A stretch of DNA of 64,000 nucleotides. Origin: Thermocladium sp. GTDB taxonomy: Archaea > Thermoproteota > Thermoprotei > Thermoproteales > Thermocladiaceae. Position 1 is the first letter of the stretch; every line of letters starts with the position of its first letter. The notes beneath the pieces are model-generated. The model saw nothing but the letters and a program-made list of their open reading frames with translations. It was not told the DNA's origin and ran no database searches. The translations under genes were made by a program, and so were the position numbers. The stretch is from contig JAGDXC010000014.1 in assembly GCA_023269935.1 (NCBI GenBank), positions 39,402 to 103,401 on the forward strand. Reading direction: 5' to 3'. Of this stretch, positions 8,450 through 17,333 are shown piece after piece.

Positions 8450-9427
8450 ATGCTTCTGAAGATCCGTGACCTTAATGTTGGGTATAAAACAATCTTTGGT
8501 AAACTAAATGTACTTAGCGATATTAGTCTCGATATTGATAGAAACGAGATAGTTGGCATAGTTGGAGAGAGCGGAAGCGGAAAATCCACTTTAGGCCATG
8601 CAATAACTAGGCTTCTTCCGCCAAGTGCGATCGTATCAGGCTCTGTAAATATAGATGGAGTTAATATGCTTTCCCTAAGCGAGAATGCAATCACTAAGTA
8701 TAGAGGAACAACAGTATTTATGATTCTTCAGAATCCCTTCACTAGCCTTAATCCTGTCAAGACCGTGGGTTATCAATTACTTGAAGCCGCACGCATACGT
8801 ATGGAGCGGGATGGCGAGTCGTGGAATGAGGATAGAGGATATGATGCTTCCATTAATGCACTAAAGGATCTAAGGTTCCCCGATCCAGAGGTAATAATGA
8901 GGAAGTATCCTCATCAATTATCCGGGGGACAGATACAGAGAGTGGTATTGGCAATGGCACTAATACTTAAGCCCAAAGTCTTAATAGCCGATGAACCAAC
9001 ATCTGCACTTGATGTAACTATTCAGGCCCAGGTGGTTAATCTATTTAAGGATCTCAATAGGGAATTGAATACCGCCATATTATTCATAACGCATGATATT
9101 AGCTTAGCATATGTTATTTCCACGAGATTGGTTGTACTTTATGCTGGTAGGATAATGGAGGATGGCGAAGTCGACTCTGTAGTTAAGGAACCCATGCATC
9201 CATATACGCAAAAATTAATAGCTGGAGTTCCTGATATGTCTAAATTCACTACTCCAGATGTTAGGTTAGAATCGATACCAGGTCAACCACCATCATTCAT
9301 GAATTTGCCAAGCGGCTGTAAGTTCAATCCTAGGTGTCCATTTGTGAAGGATATATGCAAGAGCCAGGAGCCGCAACTGATTAAAACTGATTCAAGGAGA
9401 ATGGTGAGGTGCTGGCTATATGAGTGA
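8450..9427 (+). CDS. ABC importer ATPase, DppD/OppD type
   Basis: This is the first of two nucleotide-binding subunits driving uptake. The 325-residue product carries Walker A GESGSGKSTLG (near residue 41), the Q-loop FMILQNPFTSLNP, the signature LSGGQIQRVVLAMAL (near residue 162), Walker B VLIADEPTSALD and the switch histidine in LFITHDISLA. The C-terminal oligopeptide-transporter domain with a cysteine group (CKFNPRCPFVKDIC) is present; in this subfamily these cysteines are thought to bind an Fe-S cluster. A purine-rich gggtgatgat stands immediately before the ATG and could act as a Shine-Dalgarno site. It overlaps the next gene by 8 nt. Confidence 0.96.
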   Translation: MLLKIRDLNVGYKTIFGKLNVLSDISLDIDRNEIVGIVGESGSGKSTLGHAITRLLPPSAIVSGSVNIDGVNMLSLSENAITKYRGTTVFMILQNPFTSLNPVKTVGYQLLEAARIRMERDGESWNEDRGYDASINALKDLRFPDPEVIMRKYPHQLSGGQIQRVVLAMALILKPKVLIADEPTSALDVTIQAQVVNLFKDLNRELNTAILFITHDISLAYVISTRLVVLYAGRIMEDGEVDSVVKEPMHPYTQKLIAGVPDMSKFTTPDVRLESIPGQPPSFMNLPSGCKFNPRCPFVKDICKSQEPQLIKTDSRRMVRCWLYE

Positions 9428-10364
9428 CTTAGTAAAAATAGAGAACATAAAGAAGTATTACTTAGCGTACAAGATAGGAATACTGGATAGGCTTGCGGGT
9501 AGGAAACCCGTATATGTTAGGGCAGTTGATGATGTATCCCTAGAGATCCGGGAAGGCGAAGTAATGGGCCTCATAGGAGAGAGCGGAAGCGGAAAAACAA
9601 CCTTAGGCAAATTATTAGTTACCCTAGAGACCCCCGACAGTGGCAAGTTTTACTTTATGGGTAAGGAGGTAAATAATTCGACGTTGAATTTCGTTAGAAA
9701 TAATGTTGCAATGGTTTTTCAGAATCCCTATAGTTCCCTTAATCCAAGACTCAGTGTAAGGGAAATAATCTCCGAACCATTAGGTCATGTAGATGACAAG
9801 AAAGTTGCTGAAGCCATGGAACTAGTTGGGTTAAATTATAGAGAACACGCACGTAAGAGGCCGCGAGAATTATCTGGCGGCCAAGTGCAGAGAGTTGCCG
9901 TTGCCCGTGCGATTGTTAAGAATGCGAAATTCATTGTCCTAGATGAACCGACTTCTGCATTAGATGCGTCGCTCCAAGCTCAAGTGCTTAATTTATTGCT
10001 TGATCTAAAGAGTAAATTGGGACTCACCTATCTATTCATAACCCACAACATGGCTGTGGCTTATTATGTAGCGGATAGGGTTGCCATCATGTATGCAGGA
10101 AAGATAGTTGAGTATGGGGAAAAGGAGAGCGTGTTCAGGAAACCCGCCCATCCATATACGCAGTCATTAATGGCATCAATACCTAAGATGAGCGAGAAGG
10201 ACCTAAAGCCGCCCTCTGGCGAGGTGCCTAGTCTGATTAATCCACCGCCGGGTTGTCGATTTAATCCAAGATGCCCATTTGCCATGGATATATGCTCCAA
10301 GAAGGAACCGCCTCTAATAGATTATGAAGGGCGGAAAGTGGCTTGCTGGCTCTATAATAAGTAG
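9420..10364 (+). CDS. ABC importer ATPase, DppF/OppF type
   Basis: This is the second nucleotide-binding subunit. Its 314 residues include Walker A GESGSGKTTLGK, the Q-loop MVFQNPYSSLNPRLSV, the signature LSGGQVQRVAVARAI, Walker B IVLDEPTSALDASLQ and the switch LFITHNMAVA. The C-terminal oligo_HPY region again ends in a cysteine group (CRFNPRCPFAMDIC). The N-terminus has the short extra helix (YKIGILDRLAGRK) characteristic of DppF. It completes a full five-gene importer, and its 3' end lies 4 nt from the convergent DedA gene. Confidence 0.96.
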   Translation: MSDLVKIENIKKYYLAYKIGILDRLAGRKPVYVRAVDDVSLEIREGEVMGLIGESGSGKTTLGKLLVTLETPDSGKFYFMGKEVNNSTLNFVRNNVAMVFQNPYSSLNPRLSVREIISEPLGHVDDKKVAEAMELVGLNYREHARKRPRELSGGQVQRVAVARAIVKNAKFIVLDEPTSALDASLQAQVLNLLLDLKSKLGLTYLFITHNMAVAYYVADRVAIMYAGKIVEYGEKESVFRKPAHPYTQSLMASIPKMSEKDLKPPSGEVPSLINPPPGCRFNPRCPFAMDICSKKEPPLIDYEGRKVACWLYNK

Positions 10365-10368
10365 GTAC

Positions 10369-11130
10369 TCATGGTTGGGTGCTTGGTCTTTTTATTCTCA
10401 TTATAATTATCGCTAGTATAATGGAAATAACTGCAATTATTATATATATATCGCCTATTTTTAAAATACTGCTAACTACACTCCATTTTTGACCTAAATA
10501 GTATCCCATTGCAGTTAAGCTGGTGACCCATATGATGGATCCAATGAATGTATAGATCATGAATTCCTTAATATTCATATCGGCTATCCCAGCAGGTATT
10601 GAGATTATTGATCTAAGGCCAGGTATGAATCTGGCTAGTAATATTGATATTTTGCCCCTAGTGTTAAACCAATGCTCAGCCCTTGCTAAGTCCTGCTCCC
10701 TGATCCCCAAGTACTTACCGATCCTAAGTATAAGTGGTCGTCCAGCTAATCGACCGATCCAATAATCAATGATTGAGCCAAGCATTGATGCGGCTGTAGA
10801 TACTAATATTACTAGGGCCAGGTTCATGTAGCCCAGGAATGATAAGTATCCCTCATAGGGTAGTATCAATTCGCTTGGCACTGGAAGCGAAGCTGATTCC
10901 ATGGTCATTAGTATGAATGCGCCAAAATAACTTGTTTTTTCAAGCACATATAATGGTCCATCAAAGATGGCTAGTTTGGTCATCGATATCATATAATTAA
11001 TGAATTGAATAATTACTAAGTTAATTTTATCCAGTGCTGGGTCAATAAGCGGTATTTCAGTAATATCTAGAACTATAAGCATAATTATGACTAGAGATGC
11101 CATGCCAAGCCCAAACCTGAATCGTTTCAT
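10369..11130 (-). CDS. DedA-family (SNARE-associated) membrane protein
   Basis: DedA proteins are polytopic membrane proteins implicated in lipid carrier recycling and membrane homeostasis. This one has 253 residues and an N-terminal extra span. The family motifs are clear: SASLPVPSELILPYEGYL (re-entrant loop with the conserved E), then GSIIDYWIGRLAGR, and the second half ARFIPGLRSIISIPAGIADM with the R-F-x-P-x-x-R pattern. It is a separate minus-strand unit between the ABC operon and a coiled-coil protein. Flippase-like roles for C55/dolichyl carriers are known for other members; here they are inference. Confidence 0.9.
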   Translation of the reverse strand: MKRFRFGLGMASLVIIMLIVLDITEIPLIDPALDKINLVIIQFINYMISMTKLAIFDGPLYVLEKTSYFGAFILMTMESASLPVPSELILPYEGYLSFLGYMNLALVILVSTAASMLGSIIDYWIGRLAGRPLILRIGKYLGIREQDLARAEHWFNTRGKISILLARFIPGLRSIISIPAGIADMNIKEFMIYTFIGSIIWVTSLTAMGYYLGQKWSVVSSILKIGDIYIIIAVISIILAIIIMRIKRPSTQP

Positions 11131-11197
11131 TAATTGAATCGAGCAAGTTGGTTTAAAAACGTTGTCTCCTTACCTAGAATCACTTACTGAGGGCAAT

Positions 11198-12184
11198 TTA
11201 CTTCACATATAAGATGCAGGTTTGTGATTCTAGTCCAGCCGCATTCAGCAATGATAGTGCACCGCTGCCTGGCGCAATCACTATTACTGCCAAGTTTTTC
11301 GATTCCTCTCCTAGTGTGGAGTGGATCGTTACTGTCTTTATGAAGGCATTTATGGAGCTAGTTATCGTGATTGAGTTGCTTACTGTGCTGGTTGGGAGTA
11401 CTGTGGCTAGGCTCCATGAATTATTGCCGATGTTGAGGACTGTGTTGAATGCTATTAATGGTCCTGCGTGGTTTGGTATTATCAGCAAAACATAGACTTG
11501 TGGAGACTGCGTTTGTTCCCAATTAAGCATTTGGTTACGCGTTGCTTGATTAATGTTGCCGTTTCCGATGAGGGTCGCGTTGTTTGTTTGTGGTATTAGG
11601 GTTAAGTTGCATGATGCGCCATTGGTGAGATTACCATATAGGGCCATATATGTTGATGCGATTTTATACTGATACTTAATTTGGCTATAGCTTGAGTTGA
11701 GCGAGTTGAGCGTATTGTTGAGTTGACTTATTCTCTGGCTAAGCAATGAATTGTTTAATTTAAGGGCTGAATTAGCGCTTATTAGGTTGCCTAATTCCGT
11801 GGTGAGCGATTCATTCCTATTGGTTAGCAGGGATACTGTTTCCTTATAGGAATTAAATTCTTGAGCCAATACGGTATTATTATTAAGCGATTGCGTTAAA
11901 TTGGCTCTACAGTAATTCAATTGAGTAGTCTCTAGCATTAATTTATTCACTAGGTTAAGGTAAGTTTTATTAAATCCAGTATACGCATTGCTTAGTGTAT
12001 TTAATGATGTCGATACTTGAGTATAGCTCGAGTAGAGCGATGCGTAAGCCGATTCAAGCTTGGAATACTCATAGCTTAATTGGTTATATGCTATCTGTGT
12101 CTCTGCGTATAAATTGATGTATAATACTATCATTGCAGCCAATGCTATTACCAGAGCAATCAGGAGAACACGCTCCGTATCCAC
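11198..12184 (-). CDS. Membrane-anchored coiled-coil surface protein, unknown function
   Basis: No family is recognised. The 328-residue protein begins with an uncleaved-looking anchor (LLIALVIALAAMIVLYI, residues 7-23), followed by about 160 residues of long helix rich in L, N, S, Y and T with heptad spacing and dozens of N-x-S/T sequons (coiled-coil stalk). The last 130 residues look globular and beta-rich (VYVLLIIPNHAGPLIAFNT, SNSITITSSINAFIKTVTI). Three cysteines occur, in the stalk (CRAN), after it (ASCN) and in the C-terminal TCILYV. It may be a cell-surface stalk or S-layer-associated protein. The gene stands alone, with divergent orientation to the nuclease-like gene. Confidence 0.8.
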   Translation of the reverse strand: MDTERVLLIALVIALAAMIVLYINLYAETQIAYNQLSYEYSKLESAYASLYSSYTQVSTSLNTLSNAYTGFNKTYLNLVNKLMLETTQLNYCRANLTQSLNNNTVLAQEFNSYKETVSLLTNRNESLTTELGNLISANSALKLNNSLLSQRISQLNNTLNSLNSSYSQIKYQYKIASTYMALYGNLTNGASCNLTLIPQTNNATLIGNGNINQATRNQMLNWEQTQSPQVYVLLIIPNHAGPLIAFNTVLNIGNNSWSLATVLPTSTVSNSITITSSINAFIKTVTIHSTLGEESKNLAVIVIAPGSGALSLLNAAGLESQTCILYVK

Positions 12185-12279
12185 TTAACTATTGGGAAAA
12201 CAGGTTTATTAAACCTAGTGATTCAGTATAATAAATAGATGAATCTTAATATAAATAATTTATATATCAATGAAACACC

Positions 12280-12346
12280 GTGCGAGCCGCCGCCCATGTG
12301 TGAGCCGGCTCCGCCTCATACATAAAACACAACATTACTCACACCA
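12280..12346 (+). ncRNA. GC-rich structured RNA or leader candidate
   Basis: A TATA-like atttatatat (12258-12267) is followed about 22-28 nt later by an abrupt GC-rich island (12281-12318) in an AT-rich gap. Within it gtgtgag (12298-12304) can pair with ctcacac (12338-12344), and gagccggctc is self-complementary. In AT-rich hyperthermophile intergenic DNA such islands often mark structured RNAs. There is no C/D or clear H/ACA signature. It could instead be an upstream leader of the gene starting at 12425, but that gene has its own TATA box. Confidence 0.3.
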
Positions 12347-12394
12347 TTGGGAGCACTCATTATTGGATCCCATTTGTTCAATCATTTTGCTCAC

Positions 12395-12404
12395 CTTTTT
12401 AAAT
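12395..12404 (+). promoter_or_regulatory. TATA box fixing the start of the nuclease-like gene
   Basis: The sequence ctttttaaat is centred 25 nt before the GTG at 12425, so the leaderless start falls on that GTG rather than on the upstream TTG at 12347. Confidence 0.55.
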
Positions 12405-12424
12405 CCAAATCACTATATAATTAT

Positions 12425-13279
12425 GTGGAAATAAAGGAAGAAATCTTGAGACTAATTAAGAATGATGAGGAGTTTAGAAATGAGCTAATGAATACTTTAG
12501 GAATAAACAATATATCAACTACTTTGAAAGACATTGGCGATTCCATTAAAGAACTTACTGCAAGAATAAGCTCCCTGACAGAGCTTCAGGAACTACTCGG
12601 TAAAAGCATCGCCTCATTAGCAGAAGCACAAAAGAGAACGGAGGAGAACATAGCAAAACTAACCGAAAGAATAGATCAACTGGCCAGAAAGACAGAGGAA
12701 AGACTAAATAAACTAACAGAAAGAATGGATCAACTAGCAGAAGCACAAAGAAAGACAGAGGAAAAGATAGCAAAACTAACCGATGCAGTAATGGATTTGA
12801 GAAAAGGAATGGATCAACTTAAGAGGTCTATTGATAGCATTGGAAAGCGTTGGGGAGCTGATTATGAGGAATTAATAAGAGAATTCTTCAAGGAAGTTCT
12901 GGATCAATTAGGTATAGATATAAAGTACTTAAATAGATTCACATACAAGGATGATGAGGGCATATTCGGATTCAAGGGGGTTCTTTATGAGGTTGACATA
13001 GTGGCGAAGAATGGTAAGGTATACTTAATCGAGGTTAAGTCTTTTGCAGATTCAGATGATGTAGAGTGGTTTAGAGTAAAGATTGATGTAGTCTCTAGAG
13101 CACTAAATCTTAAGGATCCAGTTAAGATGATGCTTGCAGTTAGCGCAACTAAGGAAGCAATAGATGATGCGCAAGCCACTGGCATAAAATTGATATATGG
13201 AGATATATTTGAGGTCAAGAGAAGAGGCAACGGGGAAAATAAGAGAAATGAAAAAGTTGAACAAAATCAAAAAACCTAA
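12425..13279 (+). CDS. Coiled-coil protein with PD-(D/E)XK nuclease-like C-terminus (DUF3782 type)
   Basis: Counting from the GTG at 12425, the protein has 284 residues. It starts VEIKEEILRLIKNDEEFRN, as related crenarchaeal proteins do. Residues about 30-145 form a coiled coil with imperfect 21-28-residue repeats around LAEAQKRTEE, IAKLTERIDQLA and LNKLTERMDQLA. The last 110 residues contain the nuclease-like core: GADYEELIREFF, YEVDIVAKNGKVYLIEVK (the D and E-x-K of the catalytic motif). Proteins of this kind are abundant in Sulfolobales and Thermoproteales with unknown roles; association with mobile or restriction-like functions is speculation. The longer ORF from TTG 12347 is rejected because the TATA box lies inside it. 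Confidence 0.8.
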   Translation: MEIKEEILRLIKNDEEFRNELMNTLGINNISTTLKDIGDSIKELTARISSLTELQELLGKSIASLAEAQKRTEENIAKLTERIDQLARKTEERLNKLTERMDQLAEAQRKTEEKIAKLTDAVMDLRKGMDQLKRSIDSIGKRWGADYEELIREFFKEVLDQLGIDIKYLNRFTYKDDEGIFGFKGVLYEVDIVAKNGKVYLIEVKSFADSDDVEWFRVKIDVVSRALNLKDPVKMMLAVSATKEAIDDAQATGIKLIYGDIFEVKRRGNGENKRNEKVEQNQKT

Positions 13280-13368
13280 CCCTTTAAGGAATTGATGAAT
13301 TAAAGAAGCATTATGCATCGCGGGAAAGCCCTATTTAAGTGTAAAGGAAGCAAATCCAGGGGGCACTT

Positions 13369-13902
13369 TTATATTTCTTCAATGTCTATATCAGAATCGT
13401 CATTATTATCGGTATACTTATTAATGATTGGGGGGATTGATATTCTATTCCTATATAATTGAATTAGTGCAAAGGTCATGATTGCTAATCCACCGTTATA
13501 AAATGCTATTCCCATGCCTACGGATTTATCCATTACGATGCTAGGAGCAGTTACGGGTATAACTAGGCTAGAATATTCATTCAAAATGATGATATCTATG
13601 TATAACATTGCCATTATAGTTAAGGCCGTCGCAATAAAAACAATGATATTCTTATTACTTCTTCCCAGAATATCTTTCTCCCTTAATATCGATAAATATA
13701 TTATAAAGGTAATTATCTCCATCAATATCAGAAATAATATCGTTGGTACCATAAATATAATGCCTAAATTTGATGACCCCGTAACTAGCACTTGCAGCAA
13801 CACGTAATCAACACCGAAAAGCATCGATATGGTCACCACAATCATAACTAGCGCAATCAAATGGAGTACTTGCCACGTGGAATAGCCCCTATTTAAACCC
13901 AT
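13369..13902 (-). CDS. Small polytopic membrane protein, unknown
   Basis: No family is recognised. The 177-residue protein has about five hydrophobic spans (LIALVMIVVTISMLFGV; LGIIFMVPTILFLILMEIITFIIYL; NIIVFIATALTIMAMLYIDIIIL; TAPSIVMDKS region; GGLAIMTFALIQLY) and an acidic tail ending in NNDDSDIDIEEI. The composition is strongly Ile-rich. It is a stand-alone minus-strand gene between the nuclease-like protein and the aldehyde oxidoreductase gene. It may be a small transporter subunit or a stress membrane protein, but neither can be supported. Confidence 0.65.
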   Translation of the reverse strand: MGLNRGYSTWQVLHLIALVMIVVTISMLFGVDYVLLQVLVTGSSNLGIIFMVPTILFLILMEIITFIIYLSILREKDILGRSNKNIIVFIATALTIMAMLYIDIIILNEYSSLVIPVTAPSIVMDKSVGMGIAFYNGGLAIMTFALIQLYRNRISIPPIINKYTDNNDDSDIDIEEI

Positions 13903-14033
13903 TGGATAAATTACTATTTCATATTTATAAATATATCAGTTAAAATAAACGATACCTATAAAAATGAATATATAAAATCGGGATCATTCTATCCAGTCCT
14001 ATAGTTAAATTTTAATTTAGCCAAAAAACATTT

Positions 14034-15821
14034 ATGCCCATGTATGGATACGCCGGCATCATTCTGCATGTAAGACTTGGCCATAGTCATATAAAGACTA
14101 ATCTTGATGAATCTATTGCTAAATCTGTGATAGGTGGCCGTGGGCTTGGATTAAGACTAATCTTGGAAATGGGGATCCCAAGTTCTATTAATCCGTTTGA
14201 TAAATCATCCCCCTTAATAATAGCCACCGGACCACTTGGGGGTACCAGATTACCTTTAGCAACAAGAGCTGCAGCCATATTTAAATCCCCCCTCACGAAT
14301 AGATGGAGTTACTCAACGGTTGGTGGGACCCTCGGAGCATATATGAAATATTCAGGAATCGATGCATTGATCATCACCGGATCATCCAATAAACCTATTT
14401 ACTTAGTAGTAAGCGAGGCAGGAGTTGAGATCCGTGATGCGGAATGGATGTGGGGCATGGACTCCGTCCAAGCAGAGGAATTAATTAGGAAGGAACTAGG
14501 GGACTCAAGCATATTAGCCATTGGTCCAGCAGGTGAGAATGGGGTGCCTTATGCCACTATAAATCACGAGAAATGGAGGCAATTCGGGCGAACAGGGGCA
14601 GGAGCAGTAATGGGCAGCAAAATGATAAAGGCCATAGCATTCCTTCCCACTAATAAAGATATTGACATTGCGGATCCATCCCTATATTATGAGCTAGTCA
14701 AGCAACTGGGCAAAGCCGCATTAAGTAACCCAGGAGCTACAGCATATAGAAGCGGAGGAACTGTTAGGTTAATTGATATTGGAAATTCAATGGGCTTCTT
14801 CCCAAGCTTATATTGGACCAAGGTAGAGTTACCTGGGTGGAGAAACATATCATGGGAAGACACATTAAGGGCCAGTTTCTTATTAAAGAATGGAGCTTGC
14901 CTTTACTGTCCCATTGCCTGCCATAAAATAGTCAAATCAAGCAATGGCTCATATGATCTAGAATATGAGACTGTCATGGCTCTCGGTGGATTAACAGGCA
15001 TAAATGATCCCTTGAAAATAATTGACCTAGCGGAATTATCGGATAGGTTAGGCCTTGATACTGTTACCCTAGGCAATTCAATAGCATTCCTAATATACTT
15101 AGGTCAAAGAGGAATCATAGATGATGCGCCTAAATGGGGTGATTATGAGAAAATCCGTGGGCTCATAATTAATACGGCATACAGGCAGGGCATCGGTAAT
15201 TTAATTGCCCTAGGTGTTAGAGGAATCGCGGAAAAATTGGGAGCCCAGGATCTAGCCATTCATGTGAAGGGATTAGAGCCTGCCGGGTATGATCCTCGAA
15301 CATTAATGGGAATGTCGCTAAATAATTCAGTCGCAGAAAGAGGCGCGGATCACCTCTGGTCCAGCGCGTATGCTATTGATATAAGCGGTCAGGCGGGAGG
15401 GAGATTTTCAATTAGTGATGAAAAGATCAATTACATAGTGGATCTAGAGAACCGTAATGCGTTGTATGACTCGATGCTTTTATGCAAATTTGGGCGATCC
15501 ATTTATGATTGGGACACAATTAAGACCTCGCTTAGGGCAGTCACCGGGTTTGAATATAGCTTAAATGAACTAAAATCAGTGGCGCAGCGCATAATAGTTA
15601 TGCATAGATTAATGAATAGAAGCACTAGGTCCGATGATGAATTACCTAAGCGGTGGTTTGAGGAGGGAGTAGAGTATGAGGGAAAGAAGTATATAGTTCC
15701 CCGAACTGAAATGGAGACAGCTCTACAGCGTTATTATGAATTAAGGGGATATGACAAGGCAGGAAAACCAAAGAAGGAGTTATTGGATCAATTGGGAATT
15801 ATTATTCCAAGCGATTTTTGA
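14034..15821 (+). CDS. Tungsten-containing aldehyde:ferredoxin oxidoreductase family protein
   Basis: AOR-family enzymes oxidise aldehydes, including glyceraldehyde-3-phosphate, to acids and reduce ferredoxin, using a tungsto-bispterin and one [4Fe-4S] cluster. The 595-residue protein has the N-terminal pterin-binding GGRGLGLRLI, then ATGPLGGTRLPLATRAAA. The cluster ligands are visible: C289, C292 and C296 (CLYCPIAC) and C484 (MLLCKFGR). The C-terminal half has GADHLWSSAYAIDI, close to the family's catalytic region. AOR, FOR and GOR paralogues cannot be separated with confidence here. A TATA-like aaattttaattt at 14006-14017 precedes the ATG. The moeA/moaC genes at 45-47 kb make the cofactor it needs. 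Confidence 0.92.
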   Translation: MPMYGYAGIILHVRLGHSHIKTNLDESIAKSVIGGRGLGLRLILEMGIPSSINPFDKSSPLIIATGPLGGTRLPLATRAAAIFKSPLTNRWSYSTVGGTLGAYMKYSGIDALIITGSSNKPIYLVVSEAGVEIRDAEWMWGMDSVQAEELIRKELGDSSILAIGPAGENGVPYATINHEKWRQFGRTGAGAVMGSKMIKAIAFLPTNKDIDIADPSLYYELVKQLGKAALSNPGATAYRSGGTVRLIDIGNSMGFFPSLYWTKVELPGWRNISWEDTLRASFLLKNGACLYCPIACHKIVKSSNGSYDLEYETVMALGGLTGINDPLKIIDLAELSDRLGLDTVTLGNSIAFLIYLGQRGIIDDAPKWGDYEKIRGLIINTAYRQGIGNLIALGVRGIAEKLGAQDLAIHVKGLEPAGYDPRTLMGMSLNNSVAERGADHLWSSAYAIDISGQAGGRFSISDEKINYIVDLENRNALYDSMLLCKFGRSIYDWDTIKTSLRAVTGFEYSLNELKSVAQRIIVMHRLMNRSTRSDDELPKRWFEEGVEYEGKKYIVPRTEMETALQRYYELRGYDKAGKPKKELLDQLGIIIPSDF

Positions 15822-15869
15822 TAATCATGGGTAGACCTACATCAAAGGAAATGGAATTGCGGCCAATAT

Positions 15870-16556
15870 TCATAATACTAATTCAAACATGGTATATCTT
15901 CCATATGACTCCTTAAATTTGCCCTCCATTGTAGATACTATGGATGCAGATACACCGGAGGTCGGTTGCCCCACAGAGAATCGCCCTATCCCTATGCCAG
16001 GTCCCCTATAAATCTGAGGAGATAATGACAGCACGTCCTCCACTGATGCTTTTGTGCATGTCCATGGATCATCAGGTAAACAAATATAATTATTGGTAAT
16101 GGATAAGGCATCCTTAATTAATTCAATGGAATTCCCATAATCAATAATCGTTGCATTTGGATCGATGATTCCACCCCACACATCCATTACTTGCTCAAAG
16201 CCTATTGAATTAACTAGCATCCTGCTTGCAGTATTCCATTCTGCAACAAGTAGCATTGCTCGCTTTGCACCTCTATTTCTCGCTAATTCTAGAAGCTTCA
16301 TTGTCATCGTCTTACCGATCCCCCTTCTTCTCTCTTGCTTTCTGACCCTTAATCCCCGTAACCAAGCCGTTCCCTGGAAAAGTAAAAGCATAGATGCAAC
16401 CGCCAATATTCTTCTATTTTCAATTATTACATATACATTCCCATCCTTTATCCATGTATCTACCTCATTCGGCAAGTAGTCACCCCAGGGAAATGTATCC
16501 ATAGTGAATGATTTTATTTCTTCAGAATCCAACTGTGTGGCTTGCCTAAACTCCAT
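15870..16556 (-). CDS. GNAT-family N-acetyltransferase
   Basis: This 228-residue protein carries one GNAT domain in its first 135 residues. The acetyl-CoA pyrophosphate loop is KQERRRGIGKTMTMKLL (R-x-x-G-I-G), preceded by the beta4 strand AWLRGLRVR, and followed by AMLLVAEWNTASRMLVNSIGF, the usual W-N/S-x-A-x-x-x-Y/F region. The C-terminal 90 residues (with PDDPWTCTKASVEDVLSL) are an extension of the sort seen in archaeal acetyltransferases with a second degenerate GNAT-like fold. The acceptor is unknown. It is transcribed toward the AOR gene and away from the peroxiredoxin. Confidence 0.85.
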   Translation of the reverse strand: MEFRQATQLDSEEIKSFTMDTFPWGDYLPNEVDTWIKDGNVYVIIENRRILAVASMLLLFQGTAWLRGLRVRKQERRRGIGKTMTMKLLELARNRGAKRAMLLVAEWNTASRMLVNSIGFEQVMDVWGGIIDPNATIIDYGNSIELIKDALSITNNYICLPDDPWTCTKASVEDVLSLSPQIYRGPGIGIGRFSVGQPTSGVSASIVSTMEGKFKESYGRYTMFELVL

Positions 16557-16609
16557 TAGTTATGGTTAATAAAAAATATTAAATAAATTTTTATGAACTG
16601 GATCAAATC

Positions 16610-17305
16610 TTATACTCGTATCTTTAATATGCTTCTTGCTTCATCAATTTCCGTCTTTGGTAACTCCCTATATGTCAACCACCATGCATAACCCTTATAC
16701 TCCTTTAACCTAGATGCTGCACCATCAACCGTATGAGGCGGCGGATTAATTGCATTCTCTCCAATCACTTCATTCTCAGGCCAATTCGCCGGCAATGCAA
16801 CACCATATTTATCCACTACTTGTAATGCCTTTATTACTCGCAGCAATTCATTAACGCTTCTCCCTATTTCCAGCGGATAATACAGTATTAACCTGACCGT
16901 GCCCTTATCATCAACTATGAAGACCGCCCTAACAGTGCTTGTCGCTGATTCGGCATGTATCATGCCAAGCCTCTTAGCTACATTACCCATTGGATCGGCT
17001 ATTACCGGAAATGGTACCTTGATTTTGAGATTATCCTCTATCCACCTGATCCACTCAACATGGGAAATCACGCTATCAACTGATAATCCTATTAGTTCCG
17101 TGTTGAGTTTCTTAAAGTCGTCATACCTCTTTGCAAAGCTTATGAACTCGGTCGTGCATACCGGCGTGAAGTCACCGGGATGGCTGAATAACATAAACCA
17201 CTTCCCCTTAAAATGATCTGGGAGCTTTATTTTGCCTTGGGTGGTCTCAACATCCATTTCTGGAAACTTCTCGCCAATTAGTGGTAGTTTATATTCGGAA
17301 CTCAT
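16610..17305 (-). CDS. 1-Cys peroxiredoxin (Prx6 / archaeal thioredoxin peroxidase type)
   Basis: This enzyme reduces hydrogen peroxide and organic peroxides through the peroxidatic cysteine C50 in [14 protein letters not shown]. With the start at ATG 17305 the protein has 231 residues and begins [17 protein letters not shown], the normal family N-terminus; a longer frame to 17365 would invade the M20 peptidase gene. The long C-terminal domain ([20 protein letters not shown] onward) is that of the hexadimeric archaeal enzymes. Unlike the Aeropyrum type, no further cysteine is present, so it must be resolved by an outside thiol. A TATA-like cttaaat lies about 20-30 nt upstream on the minus strand. 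Confidence 0.93.
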   Translation of the reverse strand: MSSEYKLPLIGEKFPEMDVETTQGKIKLPDHFKGKWFMLFSHPGDFTPVCTTEFISFAKRYDDFKKLNTELIGLSVDSVISHVEWIRWIEDNLKIKVPFPVIADPMGNVAKRLGMIHAESATSTVRAVFIVDDKGTVRLILYYPLEIGRSVNELLRVIKALQVVDKYGVALPANWPENEVIGENAINPPPHTVDGAASRLKEYKGYAWWLTYRELPKTEIDEARSILKIRV

Positions 17306-17333
17306 GTATTTACTTTCAAAATATATGCTTAAA

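Noticed and set aside
8445..8466. C-box/D-box-like pair around the DppD start
   Set aside because: The spacing between tgatga and ctga is only 8 nt and no second pair exists; it is the ribosome-binding region and first codons of the ATPase gene.
12347..12424. TTG at 12347 as start of the nuclease-like gene
   Set aside because: The TATA box at 12395-12404 lies inside this extension and the added residues are not conserved-looking.
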